Below, one piece after another: positions 35,945 to 45,234 of a DNA stretch of 64,000 nt (its first letter is position 1; each line of letters starts with the position of its first letter). The stretch is taken from NCBI RefSeq assembly GCF_900186865.1, contig NZ_LT906480.1, positions 2,126,001 to 2,190,000 on the forward strand, given 5' to 3'. The translations under genes were made by a program, and so were the position numbers. Source of the DNA: Stenotrophomonas maltophilia (GTDB lineage Bacteria > Pseudomonadota > Gammaproteobacteria > Xanthomonadales > Xanthomonadaceae). The notes under the pieces were generated by a model that did not search any database, was not told the origin of the DNA, and saw only the letters and a program-made list of their open reading frames with translations.

Positions 35945-38900
35945 CCGCCCCGGGCCACGACCACGGTGCCTCGCCGGCGAGCGATGGCGCCGCCGCCGGC
36001 ATGCGCGGCGGCCTGGTGGAGTTCGCCACCCGCCGCCGCGTGACCATCGCCATGTGCACGGTCACCCTGCTGCTGTTCGGCCTGATCGCGCTGGGCAACC
36101 TCAAGGTCAACCTGTTGCCCGACCTGAGCTACCCGACGCTGACCGTGCGCACCGAGTACACCGGTTCGGCGCCGACCGAAATCGAAACCCTGATCACCCA
36201 GCCGGTCGAAGAGGCGGTCGGCGTGGTCAAGAACCTGCGCAAGCTGAAGTCGGTCTCGCGAACCGGCCAGAGCGACGTGGTGCTGGAGTTCGCCTGGGGC
36301 ACCAATATGGACCAGGCCAGTCTGGAGGTGCGTGACAAGATGGAAGCGCTGAACCTGCCACTGGAGGCCAAGGCCCCGGTGCTGCTGCGCTTCAATCCGT
36401 CCACCGAGCCGATCATGCGCCTGGTGCTGTCGAACAAGGTGGCGCCGACCAGCGATGCCGATGCGGTCCGCGAGCTGACCGGCCTGCGCCGCTATGCCGA
36501 TGAAGACCTGAAGAAGAAGCTGGAGCCGGTTGCCGGCGTGGCAGCGGTCAAGGTCGGTGGCGGTCTGGAAGATGAGATCCAGGTCGACATCGACCAGCAG
36601 AAGCTGGCACAGCTGAACCTGCCGATCGACACCGTCATCAAGCGCCTGAAGGACGAGAACATCAACATCTCCGGCGGCCGTCTGGAGGAGGGGTCGCAGC
36701 GCTTCCTGGTGCGCACCGTCAACCAGTTCGCTGACCTGGAGGAGATCCGCAACCTGCTGGTCACCACCCAGGGCTCGAACGGAAGTGCAGCCGACTCGGC
36801 ATTGCAGCAGATGTTCAACATCGCCGCCTCGACCGGTTCGGCCGCAGCCATCGCGGCGGCTTCGGCGGCGCAGAGCGCATCGTCCGGTGCTGGCTCCAGC
36901 GTGGTCGCCAATGGCGTGCCGGTGCGCCTGAAGGACGTGGCCACCGTTCGCCAGGGTTACAAGGAACGCGAAGCGGTGATCCGCCTGGGCGGCAAGGAAT
37001 CGGTTGAACTGGCCATCTACAAGGAAGGCGACGCCAACACCGTGTCCACCGCCGAAGCGCTGCGCAAGCGCCTGGAGCAGATCAAGGGCACGTTCCCGTC
37101 CGACGTCGAGATGACCACCATCGAGGACCAGTCGCGCTTCATCGAGCACGCCATCGCCGACGTCAAGAAGGATGCGGTGATCGGTGGCCTGCTGGCGATC
37201 CTGATCATCTTCCTGTTCCTGCGTGATGGCTGGAGCACGTTCGTGATCAGCCTGTCCTTGCCGGTCTCGATCATCGCCACGTTCTTCTTCATGGGCCAGC
37301 TCGGCCTCAGCTTGAACGTGATGTCGCTGGGCGGCCTGGCATTGGCCACCGGCCTGGTGGTGGACGACTCGATCGTGGTGCTGGAGAGCATTGCCAAGGC
37401 CCGCGAGCGTGGCCTGGGCATCCTGCAGGCAGCGATCGTCGGTACCCGCGAAGTGAGCATGGCGGTGGTCGCCTCGACCCTGACCACCATCGCGGTGTTC
37501 CTGCCGCTGGTGTTCGTCGATGGCATCGCCGGCCAGCTGTTCCGCGACCAGGCATTGACCGTGGCGATCGCCATCGCGATCTCGCTGCTGGTATCGATGA
37601 CGCTGATCCCGATGCTGAGCTCGCTGAAGGGCCGGCCGCCGCTGGCATTCCCGGAAGAGGCGCCGAACGAACCGTGGCAGCCGCAGAACCGCTGGCAGAA
37701 GCCGGTGGCGCTGGGCCGTCGTGGTGCCGTCGCAACCGCGCGCTGGAGCTTCTATGCGCTGGCCTGGCTGGTCGTACGTGCGTGGCGGGGCGTCGTGGCA
37801 GTGGTCGGCCCGGTGATGCGCAAGGCCAGCGACCTGGCAATGAAGCCCTACGCCGGTGCCGAGCGCGGCTATCTGCGCCTGTTGCCGAGCGCGCTGGCCC
37901 ATCCGGGCAAGGTGCTCGGCGTGGCCACGATCATCTTCGTGGCGACCATGGCGCTGGTGCCGATGCTCGGTGCCGACCTGATCCCGCAGCTGGCGCAGGA
38001 CCGTTTCGAGATGACGGTGAAGCTGCCGGCCGGCACACCGCTCAAGCAGACCGATGCGCTGGTGCGTGAGCTGCAGCTGGCCCACGGCAACGGCGAGGGC
38101 GTGGCCTCGCTGTACGGTGTCAGTGGCAGCGGCACCCGCCTGGATGCCAGCCCGACCGAGAGCGGCGAGAACATCGGCAAGCTGACCGTGGTGATGGAAG
38201 GCGGTGGCAATGCACGCACTGAAGCCGAGATCACCGAGCGCCTGCGCGACAGCATGGGCCAGCATCCGGGGGCACAGGTCGACTTCGCGCGGCCGGCGTT
38301 GTTCAGCTTCTCCACGCCGCTGGAAATCGAGCTGCGCGGGCAGGACATGGCGACGTTGGAAGTGGCTGGCCAGCGCCTGGCGGCGATGCTGCGCGGCAAT
38401 GCGCACTACGCCGACGTGAAGTCCACGGTGGAAGAGGGCTTCCCGGAAATCCAGATCCGCTTCGACCAGGAACGTGCCGGTGCGCTGGGCCTGACCACCC
38501 GCCAGATCGCCGACGTGGTGGTGAAGAAGGTGCGCGGCGACGTGGCCACCCGCTACAGCTTCCGCGACCGCAAGATCGACGTGCTGGTGCGTGCCCAGGA
38601 AGGCGACCGCGCCAGCGTGGAGAGCATCCGCCGGCTGATCGTCAACCCGGGCAGCACCCGGCCGGTCACCCTGGACGCGGTGGCTGACGTGGTTGCCACC
38701 ACTGGCCCCAGCGAGATCCATCGTGCCGACCAGACCCGCGTTGCGGTGGTGTCGGCCAACCTGCGCGATATCGATCTTGGCGCGGCCATGCGTGAAGTGC
38801 AGCAGATGGTGGCCGAGCAGCCACTGGGCGCCGGCGTCGGCCTGCATATCGGCGGCCAGGGCGAGGAACTGGCACAGGCGGCGAAGTCGCTGATCTTCGC

Positions 38901-39462
38901 CTTCGGCCTGGCGATCTTCCTGGTCTACCTGGTGATGGCCTCGCAGTTCGAATCGCTGCTGCATCCGTTCGTGATCCTGTTCACCATCCCGCTGGCGCTG
39001 GTCGGCGCGATCCTGGCACTGATGCTGACCGGCAAGCCCATCTCGGTGGTGGTGTTCATCGGCCTGATCCTGCTGGTCGGCCTGGTCACCAAGAACGCGA
39101 TCATCCTGATCGACAAGGTCAACCAGCTGCGCGAGGCCGGCGTGGCCAAGCACGAGGCCCTGGTGGAAGGTGCACGTTCGCGTCTGCGGCCGATCATCAT
39201 GACCACGCTATGCACGCTGTTCGGCTTCCTGCCGCTGGCGGTGGCGATGGGCGAGGGCGCCGAAGTACGCGCGCCGATGGCGATCACTGTGATCGGTGGC
39301 CTGCTGGTGTCGACCCTGCTGACCCTGCTGGTGATCCCGGTGGTCTATGACCTGATGGACCGCCGTGGTGACGCCTACTACCGCGAGCGTGGCCGCAAGC
39401 ACGCCGGCGAGATCGAGCCGGGCGCAGCAGGCAGCGCGGCGGGTGCGGAGGAGCCGGCATGA
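35941..39462 (+). CDS. RND efflux pump subunit 1 (AcrB superfamily)
   Basis: The 1173-residue inner-membrane transporter has twelve helices and two large periplasmic loops. TM1 is preceded by a 23-residue cytoplasmic segment (EFATRRRVTIAMCTVTLLLF). The proton-relay helix 4 reads ALATGLVVDDSIVVLESI with both aspartates; the second half has VLVGLVTKNAIILIDKV-like block. It is about 130 residues longer than usual, partly from an Ala/Ser-rich insertion (SAADSALQQMFNIAASTGSA) in the first loop and a basic cytoplasmic segment near 37660-37800. It overlaps the adaptor and the second pump gene by 4 bases each. Confidence 0.92.
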   Translation: MTAPGHDHGASPASDGAAAGMRGGLVEFATRRRVTIAMCTVTLLLFGLIALGNLKVNLLPDLSYPTLTVRTEYTGSAPTEIETLITQPVEEAVGVVKNLRKLKSVSRTGQSDVVLEFAWGTNMDQASLEVRDKMEALNLPLEAKAPVLLRFNPSTEPIMRLVLSNKVAPTSDADAVRELTGLRRYADEDLKKKLEPVAGVAAVKVGGGLEDEIQVDIDQQKLAQLNLPIDTVIKRLKDENINISGGRLEEGSQRFLVRTVNQFADLEEIRNLLVTTQGSNGSAADSALQQMFNIAASTGSAAAIAAASAAQSASSGAGSSVVANGVPVRLKDVATVRQGYKEREAVIRLGGKESVELAIYKEGDANTVSTAEALRKRLEQIKGTFPSDVEMTTIEDQSRFIEHAIADVKKDAVIGGLLAILIIFLFLRDGWSTFVISLSLPVSIIATFFFMGQLGLSLNVMSLGGLALATGLVVDDSIVVLESIAKARERGLGILQAAIVGTREVSMAVVASTLTTIAVFLPLVFVDGIAGQLFRDQALTVAIAIAISLLVSMTLIPMLSSLKGRPPLAFPEEAPNEPWQPQNRWQKPVALGRRGAVATARWSFYALAWLVVRAWRGVVAVVGPVMRKASDLAMKPYAGAERGYLRLLPSALAHPGKVLGVATIIFVATMALVPMLGADLIPQLAQDRFEMTVKLPAGTPLKQTDALVRELQLAHGNGEGVASLYGVSGSGTRLDASPTESGENIGKLTVVMEGGGNARTEAEITERLRDSMGQHPGAQVDFARPALFSFSTPLEIELRGQDMATLEVAGQRLAAMLRGNAHYADVKSTVEEGFPEIQIRFDQERAGALGLTTRQIADVVVKKVRGDVATRYSFRDRKIDVLVRAQEGDRASVESIRRLIVNPGSTRPVTLDAVADVVATTGPSEIHRADQTRVAVVSANLRDIDLGAAMREVQQMVAEQPLGAGVGLHIGGQGEELAQAAKSLIFAFGLAIFLVYLVMASQFESLLHPFVILFTIPLALVGAILALMLTGKPISVVVFIGLILLVGLVTKNAIILIDKVNQLREAGVAKHEALVEGARSRLRPIIMTTLCTLFGFLPLAVAMGEGAEVRAPMAITVIGGLLVSTLLTLLVIPVVYDLMDRRGDAYYRERGRKHAGEIEPGAAGSAAGAEEPA

Positions 39463-42400
39463 GTGTTGCCGAGTTCTCCATCCGCCGCCCGGTCACCACC
39501 ATCATGTGCTTCGTGTCACTGGTGGTGATCGGCCTGATCGCCTCGTTCCGGTTGCCGCTGGAAGCGTTGCCGGACATTTCCGCGCCCTTCCTGTTCGTGC
39601 AGATTCCGTACACCGGTTCAACCCCGGAGGAAGTGGAGCGGACCATCATCCGCCCGGTGGAGGAATCGCTGGCGACGATGACCGGCATCAAGCGCATGCG
39701 CTCGTCGGCCACCTCCGAGGCGGCGCTGATCTTCATCGAGTTCAGCGACTGGGACCGCGACATCGCCATCGCCGCCTCCGATGCACGCGAACGCATCGAC
39801 GCGATCCGCAGCGATCTGCCGGACGACCTGCAGCGCTACAACGTGTTCAAGTGGTCCAGCAGCGACCAGCCGGTGCTGAAGGTGCGCCTGGCCAGCACCA
39901 GCGACCTGACCACCGCTTACGACATGCTCGACCGCGAGTTCAAGCGGCGCATCGAGCGTATCCCCGGCGTGGCCCGCGTCGACATTACCGGCGCGCCGCC
40001 GAACGAGGTGGAGATCGCCATTGATCCGAACCGGCTCAACGCGCATGGGCTGAGCATCAACGAGCTGAGTGACCGCCTGCGCACGCTGAACTTCTCGATC
40101 TCGGCCGGGCAGATCGACGACAACGGCCAGCGCGTGCGCGTGCAGCCGGTGGGCGAGATCACCGACCTGCAGGAAATGCGCGACCTGGTGATCAACGCCA
40201 AGGGCCTGCGCCTGGGCGACATCGCCGACGTGCGCCTGAAGCCGGCGCGGATGAACTACGGGCGCCGCCTGGACGGCAACCCGGCGGTCGGGCTGGATAT
40301 CTTCAAGGAGCGCAGTGCCAACCTGGTGGAGGTGTCGCGCGCGGCGCTGGCCGAGGTTGAAGCGATCCGTGCCGAAGCGTCGATGCGCGACGTGCAGATC
40401 AAGGTGATCGACAACCAGGGCAAGGCGGTGACCTCCTCGCTGCTGGAACTGGCCGAGGCCGGTGCGGTCGGCCTGATCCTGTCGATCACGGTGCTGTTCT
40501 TCTTCCTGCGCCATTGGCCGTCCACGCTGATGGTGACCCTGGCCATTCCGATCTGCTTCACCATCACCCTGGGTTTCATGTACTTCGTCGGGGTGACGCT
40601 GAACATCCTGACCATGATGGGCCTGCTGTTGGCGGTGGGCATGCTGGTCGACAACGCCGTGGTGGTGGTGGAGAGCATCTACCAGGAGCGCGAGCGCATG
40701 CCGGGACAGCCGCGCCTGGCCTCGATCATCGGCACCCGCAACGTGGCCATCGCGCTCAGTGCTGGCACCTTGTGCCACTGCATCGTGTTCGTGCCGAACC
40801 TGTTTGGCGAGACCAACAACATCAGCATCTTCATGGCGCAGATCGCGATCACCATCTCGGTCTCGCTGCTGGCCTCCTGGCTGGTCGCGGTCAGCCTGAT
40901 CCCGATGCTGTCCGCGCGCATGGCCACGCCCAAGCTGGTGCACTCGCAGACCGGACTGATCGCGCGGCTGCAGCGCCGCTACGCCAGGCTGCTGGACTGG
41001 TCGCTGCACCATCGCGGCTGGAGCCTGCTCGGCATCGTGCTGGTGGTGCTGGTCAGCCTGGTGCCGATGAAGCTGACCAAGGTCGACATGTTCGGTGGGG
41101 ATGGCGGCAAGGACATCTTCATCGGCTACATGTGGAAGGGCGCCTACACCTATCGGCAGATGTCCGAGGAGGTGGCGCGCGTGGAGAACTGGATCGACGC
41201 CAACCGCGAGCGCCTGCACGTCAAGCAGGTGTACTCCTGGTACAGCGAGCAGGAAGGCAGCTCGACCGTGGTCACCCTGGACGAGAAGTACGCCAAGGAC
41301 ATCAAGGCGCTGCAGGAAGAGCTGCGCAAGGGCCTGCCGAAGTCGGCCCGCACCGACTACTTCGTTGGCAACCAGGGCGGTGATGGCGGCGGTGGCGGCA
41401 ACCAGGGCGTGCAGGTGCAGCTGGTGGGCGACTCCAGTTCGATGCTGCAGGAGATCGGCCAGGAGGTGGTGCCGCTGCTGGCCCAGCGTGCCGAGCTGCG
41501 CGACGTGCGCATCGACAACGGCGAGAAGGGCGGCGAGCTGAAGGTACGCGTCGACCGCGAGCGTGCCGCCGCATTCGGCTTCAATGCCGAGCAGGTCGCC
41601 AGCTTCGTCGGCCTGGCCCTGCGCGGTGCGCCGATGCGCGAGTTCCGCCGCGGCGACAATGAAGTACCGGTATGGGTGCGCTTCGCTGGCGCCGAGCAGA
41701 GCAGCCCGGAAGACCTGGCCGGCTTCAGCGTGCGCACCGGCGACGGTCGCAGCGTGCCACTGCTGAGCCTGGTCACCGTTGACGTCGGTTCATCGGCGAC
41801 CCAGATCGGTCGTACCAACCGCCAGACCACGCTCACCATCAAGGCCAACCTGGCCGAGAAGGTCACCGCGCCCGATGGCCGCAAGGCGATGGAATCGGTG
41901 CTCAAGCCGATGAACTTCCCGGCCGGCTATGGCTTCACCTTCGATGGCGGCGACTACGGCAACGACGACGAAGCGATGCAGCAGATGGTGTTCAACCTGC
42001 TGATCGCGCTGGTGATGATCTACGTGGTGATGGCGGCGGTGTTCGAGTCGCTGCTGTTCCCGGCGGCGATCATGAGCGGCGTGCTGTTCTCGATCTTCGG
42101 CGTGTTCTGGCTGTTCTGGATCACCGGTACCTCGTTCGGGATCATGTCCTTCATCGGCATCCTGGTGCTGATGGGCGTGGTGGTGAACAACGGCATCGTG
42201 ATGATCGAGCACATCAACAACCTGCGGCGCGGCGGCATGGGACGCACGCAGGCGCTGGTGGAGGGTTCACGCGAGCGATTGCGCCCGATCATGATGACCA
42301 TGGGCACGGCGATCCTGGCGATGGTGCCGATCTCGCTGACCAATACGCAGATGTTCGGCAACGGCCCGGAGTACGCGCCGATGGCGCGCGCGATTGCCGG

Positions 42401-42545
42401 CGGCCTGGCGTTCTCCACGGTGGTCAGCCTGCTGTTCCTGCCGACCATCTATGCGGTGCTGGATGACCTGCGCAATGCCGTGACGCGGTTGATCCGCCGC
42501 GCGCGTGGAGTGGAAATGGTAGAGCCGGGCGCTGCCCGGCTGTAA
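39459..42545 (+). CDS. RND efflux pump subunit 2 (AcrB superfamily)
   Basis: The 1028-residue transporter begins MSVAEFSIRRPVTTIMCFVS, the usual RND N-terminus. Helix 4 reads LAVGMLVDNAVVVVES, so the second relay aspartate is asparagine. Other landmarks are PYTGSTPEEVERTIIRPVEE and VLMGVVVNNGIVMIEHINNL. A Gly-rich loop (GDGGGGGNQG) lies near 41390. Two different RND pumps behind one adaptor recalls MdtABC and MuxABC, where both are needed as a mixed trimer. S. maltophilia SmeIJK has this layout too, but I cannot show identity. The last codons are made by a SMAG repeat (42519-42542). Confidence 0.92.
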   Translation: MSVAEFSIRRPVTTIMCFVSLVVIGLIASFRLPLEALPDISAPFLFVQIPYTGSTPEEVERTIIRPVEESLATMTGIKRMRSSATSEAALIFIEFSDWDRDIAIAASDARERIDAIRSDLPDDLQRYNVFKWSSSDQPVLKVRLASTSDLTTAYDMLDREFKRRIERIPGVARVDITGAPPNEVEIAIDPNRLNAHGLSINELSDRLRTLNFSISAGQIDDNGQRVRVQPVGEITDLQEMRDLVINAKGLRLGDIADVRLKPARMNYGRRLDGNPAVGLDIFKERSANLVEVSRAALAEVEAIRAEASMRDVQIKVIDNQGKAVTSSLLELAEAGAVGLILSITVLFFFLRHWPSTLMVTLAIPICFTITLGFMYFVGVTLNILTMMGLLLAVGMLVDNAVVVVESIYQERERMPGQPRLASIIGTRNVAIALSAGTLCHCIVFVPNLFGETNNISIFMAQIAITISVSLLASWLVAVSLIPMLSARMATPKLVHSQTGLIARLQRRYARLLDWSLHHRGWSLLGIVLVVLVSLVPMKLTKVDMFGGDGGKDIFIGYMWKGAYTYRQMSEEVARVENWIDANRERLHVKQVYSWYSEQEGSSTVVTLDEKYAKDIKALQEELRKGLPKSARTDYFVGNQGGDGGGGGNQGVQVQLVGDSSSMLQEIGQEVVPLLAQRAELRDVRIDNGEKGGELKVRVDRERAAAFGFNAEQVASFVGLALRGAPMREFRRGDNEVPVWVRFAGAEQSSPEDLAGFSVRTGDGRSVPLLSLVTVDVGSSATQIGRTNRQTTLTIKANLAEKVTAPDGRKAMESVLKPMNFPAGYGFTFDGGDYGNDDEAMQQMVFNLLIALVMIYVVMAAVFESLLFPAAIMSGVLFSIFGVFWLFWITGTSFGIMSFIGILVLMGVVVNNGIVMIEHINNLRRGGMGRTQALVEGSRERLRPIMMTMGTAILAMVPISLTNTQMFGNGPEYAPMARAIAGGLAFSTVVSLLFLPTIYAVLDDLRNAVTRLIRRARGVEMVEPGAARL
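42519..42542 (+). repeat. SMAG repeat inside the 3' end of the RND gene
   Basis: GTAG then AGCCGGGC, GCT, GCCCGGCT. It encodes the last eight residues (VEPGAARL) of pump subunit 2, so the repeat has become coding sequence. Confidence 0.8.
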
Positions 42546-42568
42546 TGCACATCAACGTGTTGTGGTGT

Positions 42569-42609
42569 GGGGGAGGCCGGTCGTAGTGGGGCGGCCTCCC
42601 CCTTTTTTT
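42569..42609 (+). terminator. Rho-independent terminator of the RND operon
   Basis: GGGGGAGGCC and GGCCTCCCCC form a 10-bp stem around a 14-base loop, followed by seven Ts. The insertion sequence begins at the next base. The first copy of the duplicated target (CTTTTTTT, 42602-42609) is the T-tract itself, so the terminator is probably still active. Confidence 0.9.
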
Positions 42610-43917
42610 GGTTCTTCACCCAAGTCCGGGGAAGGCTGCACGGATTTTGAGGAAGAAATAGGCGTCGTCTCGGTATCCGTAGGCGACGCGCTTGATGACC
42701 TTGATCTTGTTGTTGATTCCCTCGACCAGATTCGTTCCAAGGGGCCATCGGCAATGAGCCAGGATGCCTGGCAGATAGGGCTGTAGGCGACGGACAAACG
42801 TTCGCAGGGGCTCCAGGCGGCTACGCAATGCGCGCTGTCGCCAGCTCTTCCACGCTTTTGCTGCCCAGGCCTGGCTACGGTAGCGCCAGAGCTGCTTCAA
42901 GTCGTCTTTCAGCACATAGCTCGTCAATAGGGCCTTGTTGGCAGCCAGCAGCTCCTTGAGCTTCACTCGTTGATCGGCCGGGACGTTCTGCCGGTTGCCC
43001 AGCAAGAGCCAGCGAGAGGTCTTCACCACACGCCGGGCAGGTTTGTCCTGACGCAGCCTGTTGGCTTCATCCACGCGGACCCGGTCGATGACCTCCCGAC
43101 CGTATTTGGCCACCACATGAAACAGGTCGTAGACCACTTCGGCGTTTGGGCATTGGGCTTTCACTTCCAGGTCGAATGCCGAATTCATGTCCATAGCAAC
43201 CGCCTGGATGCGTTCGCAGCCGTCCTTTCCGAGTAGCTCAAAGAAGGGACGTACGTCTGCGCGGCTGCGTCCTCGACCGACCCAAAGCACGCGCTTGCGT
43301 GATGGTTCGACCACCACCGTGGCGTAGCGATGCCCCTTTTGGATCGCAAACTCATCCATCGCGATCACCCGGACGTTCGATAGGTCCACCGGACCCAGCG
43401 TCCGCACCAGATGCCTGAAATCAAGCGCCTTGACCGTCTTCCAGTCCAGGCCATGCCACTTTGCGGTGGCATGGATGGAGGCCGTGGCACACATGCGTGC
43501 CACGCTCTGCGCCAGCCGTTGTGTTACCCGGGCATGTCGCTCCAGCCAATCCAGATGCTCAAGTTTTGGCCCGCAGCGAGGACAGGCCAGCCGCTGGCGC
43601 TGGACTTCCAGCTCGACCGGCTCATCGAACACGGGTAGATCACGGACCCGCCGGAGCGTCTGGTCATGGATGGCCACCACCCACTTGCCACATCCGCTAC
43701 AGCGTCGGCGGCGGCGTGAATCAGGCAGCAGCGAAAGCACCAGCCAAGTGGCTCCTCCACGCGCCTCCCGGCGCCATCCATCCAAGCGATATCCCGCCCA
43801 GCATCCCAGCAACGGCATACAATCCAGCTTGGCCACGGCCGGCCCCAGTTTGTAGTCTCGACAACCACAATCTAGCGGGTCGGCCGTGAGCCTCTCCCCT
43901 CAGATGGGAGAAGAACC
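42610..43917. mobile_element. Complete ISL3-family insertion sequence
   Basis: The element spans 1308 bases. Its ends are imperfect inverted repeats of about 26 bases: GGTTCTTCACCCAAGTC at the left and GGTTCTTCTCCCATCTG (read on the minus strand) at the right. It is flanked by a perfect 8-base direct repeat CTTTTTTT (42602-42609 and 43918-43925), the target-duplication size of the ISL3 family. The one gene inside is intact, so the element may be mobile and recently inserted. Confidence 0.93.
42616..43836 (-). CDS. ISL3-family transposase
   Basis: The 406-residue protein has an N-terminal zinc-finger (CSGCGKWV, later CPRCG), a helix-turn-helix region (ATAKWHGLDWKTVKALD) and the DDE catalytic core: D in VIAMDEFAIQKG, D in VAMDMNSAFD with the following VVYDLFHVV, and E in NLVEGINNKIKVIKR. 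This arrangement is typical of ISL3 (DUF164-like, transposase_20 excluded). It starts at MAKLDCMPLLGC and its stop codon lies inside the left inverted repeat. No frameshift or stop interrupts it. Confidence 0.93.
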   Translation of the reverse strand: MAKLDCMPLLGCWAGYRLDGWRREARGGATWLVLSLLPDSRRRRRCSGCGKWVVAIHDQTLRRVRDLPVFDEPVELEVQRQRLACPRCGPKLEHLDWLERHARVTQRLAQSVARMCATASIHATAKWHGLDWKTVKALDFRHLVRTLGPVDLSNVRVIAMDEFAIQKGHRYATVVVEPSRKRVLWVGRGRSRADVRPFFELLGKDGCERIQAVAMDMNSAFDLEVKAQCPNAEVVYDLFHVVAKYGREVIDRVRVDEANRLRQDKPARRVVKTSRWLLLGNRQNVPADQRVKLKELLAANKALLTSYVLKDDLKQLWRYRSQAWAAKAWKSWRQRALRSRLEPLRTFVRRLQPYLPGILAHCRWPLGTNLVEGINNKIKVIKRVAYGYRDDAYFFLKIRAAFPGLG

Positions 43918-43937
43918 CTTTTTTTGCCGGGCATGGC

Positions 43938-43992
43938 GTGCCAACCAAGGTTGGCACCTACCAGAGCGCAGTCGAGCTTGGCTCGACGCTAC
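43938..43992. repeat. SMAG repeats beside the insertion sequence
   Basis: Two inverted copies ending CTAC: core GTGCCAACC/GGTTGGCAC (43938-43961) and core GTCGAGC/GCTCGAC (43969-43992). Both face the TraB-family gene. Confidence 0.8.
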
Positions 43993-44001
43993 ACGGAACA
44001 A

Positions 44002-45234
44002 TCAACCCGCCACCTTGCCCCACACCTTGAAGGTGGTCAGCCACAGGCCGAGCATGCTGCCGATGTTGGTCAGCATGAACGTCAGCACCACGCGCGTGAC
44101 CCGATTGCGGTACCAGCCCTTCAGGCTCTGCGCGTCGTCGCGCAGCTTGAGGAAGTCTTCGTACGCCGGCTTGCGCAGGCGCGCTTCCACCAGCGCCGAG
44201 AATGCGCCGGTCGGGATGCTCAGGCGGAACGGCTTGAACGGGGCCACCGCGATCGCGGTGAGGATGCTCAGCGGGTGACCGCCTGCCAGCAGGCAGCCCA
44301 GGCCCGCCAGGCCGCCGGTATACATCGCCCAGGTCGCCAGCAGTTCGGTCCCCACGCCCAGACCACCGCGGTAGAAGCCCACGCCGATGCCGGTCGCCAC
44401 GATGGCCAGGATGCCCAGCGTGAACCACGGAATGTTGCGCTTCTTCGGCACCGTCTCCAGCTCGGCGCGCAGCGGTGCCGGTGCCTCGGTGTCGGTTTCC
44501 AGGTAACGCGCCAGGCCTGCCAGATGACCCGCACCGACAACCGCCAGCACTTCACGCTGCTGCGGGTTGTGTTCCTCGCGCAGGCGCGTGGCCATGTAGC
44601 GGTCGCGCTCGCCGATGATGGTCTCGTACAGTGCCGGGCTCTCGCTGGCAAACTCGCCGAAGCTCGATTCCAGCATGTCGCCCTGCTTGAGCTTCTCGAT
44701 CTCGTTCTCGCCCACTTCCTCGGACGAGAACAGGCCGGCGCCGAGACCGGCAACCAGCTTCAGCTTGCCGAAGAAGCCCAACCGCTGCGAGGCGCGGCGG
44801 AAGGTCAGGCCGACCTCGCGGTCGATCAGGTGCACCGGCAGGTCGCGTTCGCGCGCCAGTTCCACCGCGCGCTTCAGTTCCGCGCCCGGCTCGATGTCGA
44901 GCTGTTCGGCCAGGCGGCGCTGGTAGGCGGACAGGGCCAGGTTGGCGGCGAACAGGGCGACGCGGCCCTTGCGGATCACCTCGACCAGGTCGAGCTTGGC
45001 CAGCGTGTCCGGGTCGCTCAGCGCCTGCAGGCGCTGCGGGTCCAGTTCAACGGCCACGGCGTCGAAGCGACCGCTGTCGATGGCTTTCTCCACCGCCTCG
45101 ACGCTGGCGCGTGAGACATGGGCAGTGCCCAGCAGGGTGTAGCGCACGCCGTCGCGTTCAACAACGCGTACCGGCTGGCCGGCGAACAGGTCGTCGCCGG
45201 TCTCGGGAAGGGTTTCGGTCATGGGTTCATTCAT
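44002..45234 (-). CDS. TraB/PrgY family membrane protein
   Basis: The 410-residue protein has the soluble TraB domain first (YTLLGTAHVSRASVEAV, VAVELDPQRLQAL, DREVGLTFRRA, VVGAGHLAGLARYL), with conserved glycine, histidine and glutamate residues seen in Tiki/TraB-type proteases. Three or four membrane helices follow (FTLGILAIVATGIGVGFY onward). Enterococcal homologues shut down pheromone signalling; the role in proteobacteria is unknown. The ATG at 45234 overlaps the preceding acetyltransferase stop by 8 bases; the ATG at 45222 is an alternative. It is probably the last gene of the aguA-aguB transcript. Confidence 0.87.
   Translation of the reverse strand: MNEPMTETLPETGDDLFAGQPVRVVERDGVRYTLLGTAHVSRASVEAVEKAIDSGRFDAVAVELDPQRLQALSDPDTLAKLDLVEVIRKGRVALFAANLALSAYQRRLAEQLDIEPGAELKRAVELARERDLPVHLIDREVGLTFRRASQRLGFFGKLKLVAGLGAGLFSSEEVGENEIEKLKQGDMLESSFGEFASESPALYETIIGERDRYMATRLREEHNPQQREVLAVVGAGHLAGLARYLETDTEAPAPLRAELETVPKKRNIPWFTLGILAIVATGIGVGFYRGGLGVGTELLATWAMYTGGLAGLGCLLAGGHPLSILTAIAVAPFKPFRLSIPTGAFSALVEARLRKPAYEDFLKLRDDAQSLKGWYRNRVTRVVLTFMLTNIGSMLGLWLTTFKVWGKVAG

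Noticed and set aside
35812..39153. Long open frame on the minus strand opposite the adaptor and first RND gene
   Set aside because: Same cause: third-position GC bias keeps the opposite frame open. The product is His/Gln/Arg-rich with no domain.
34793..42545. Naming the efflux operon smeIJK
   Set aside because: The adaptor-pump-pump layout fits, but pump 1 is unusually long and no comparison could be made.
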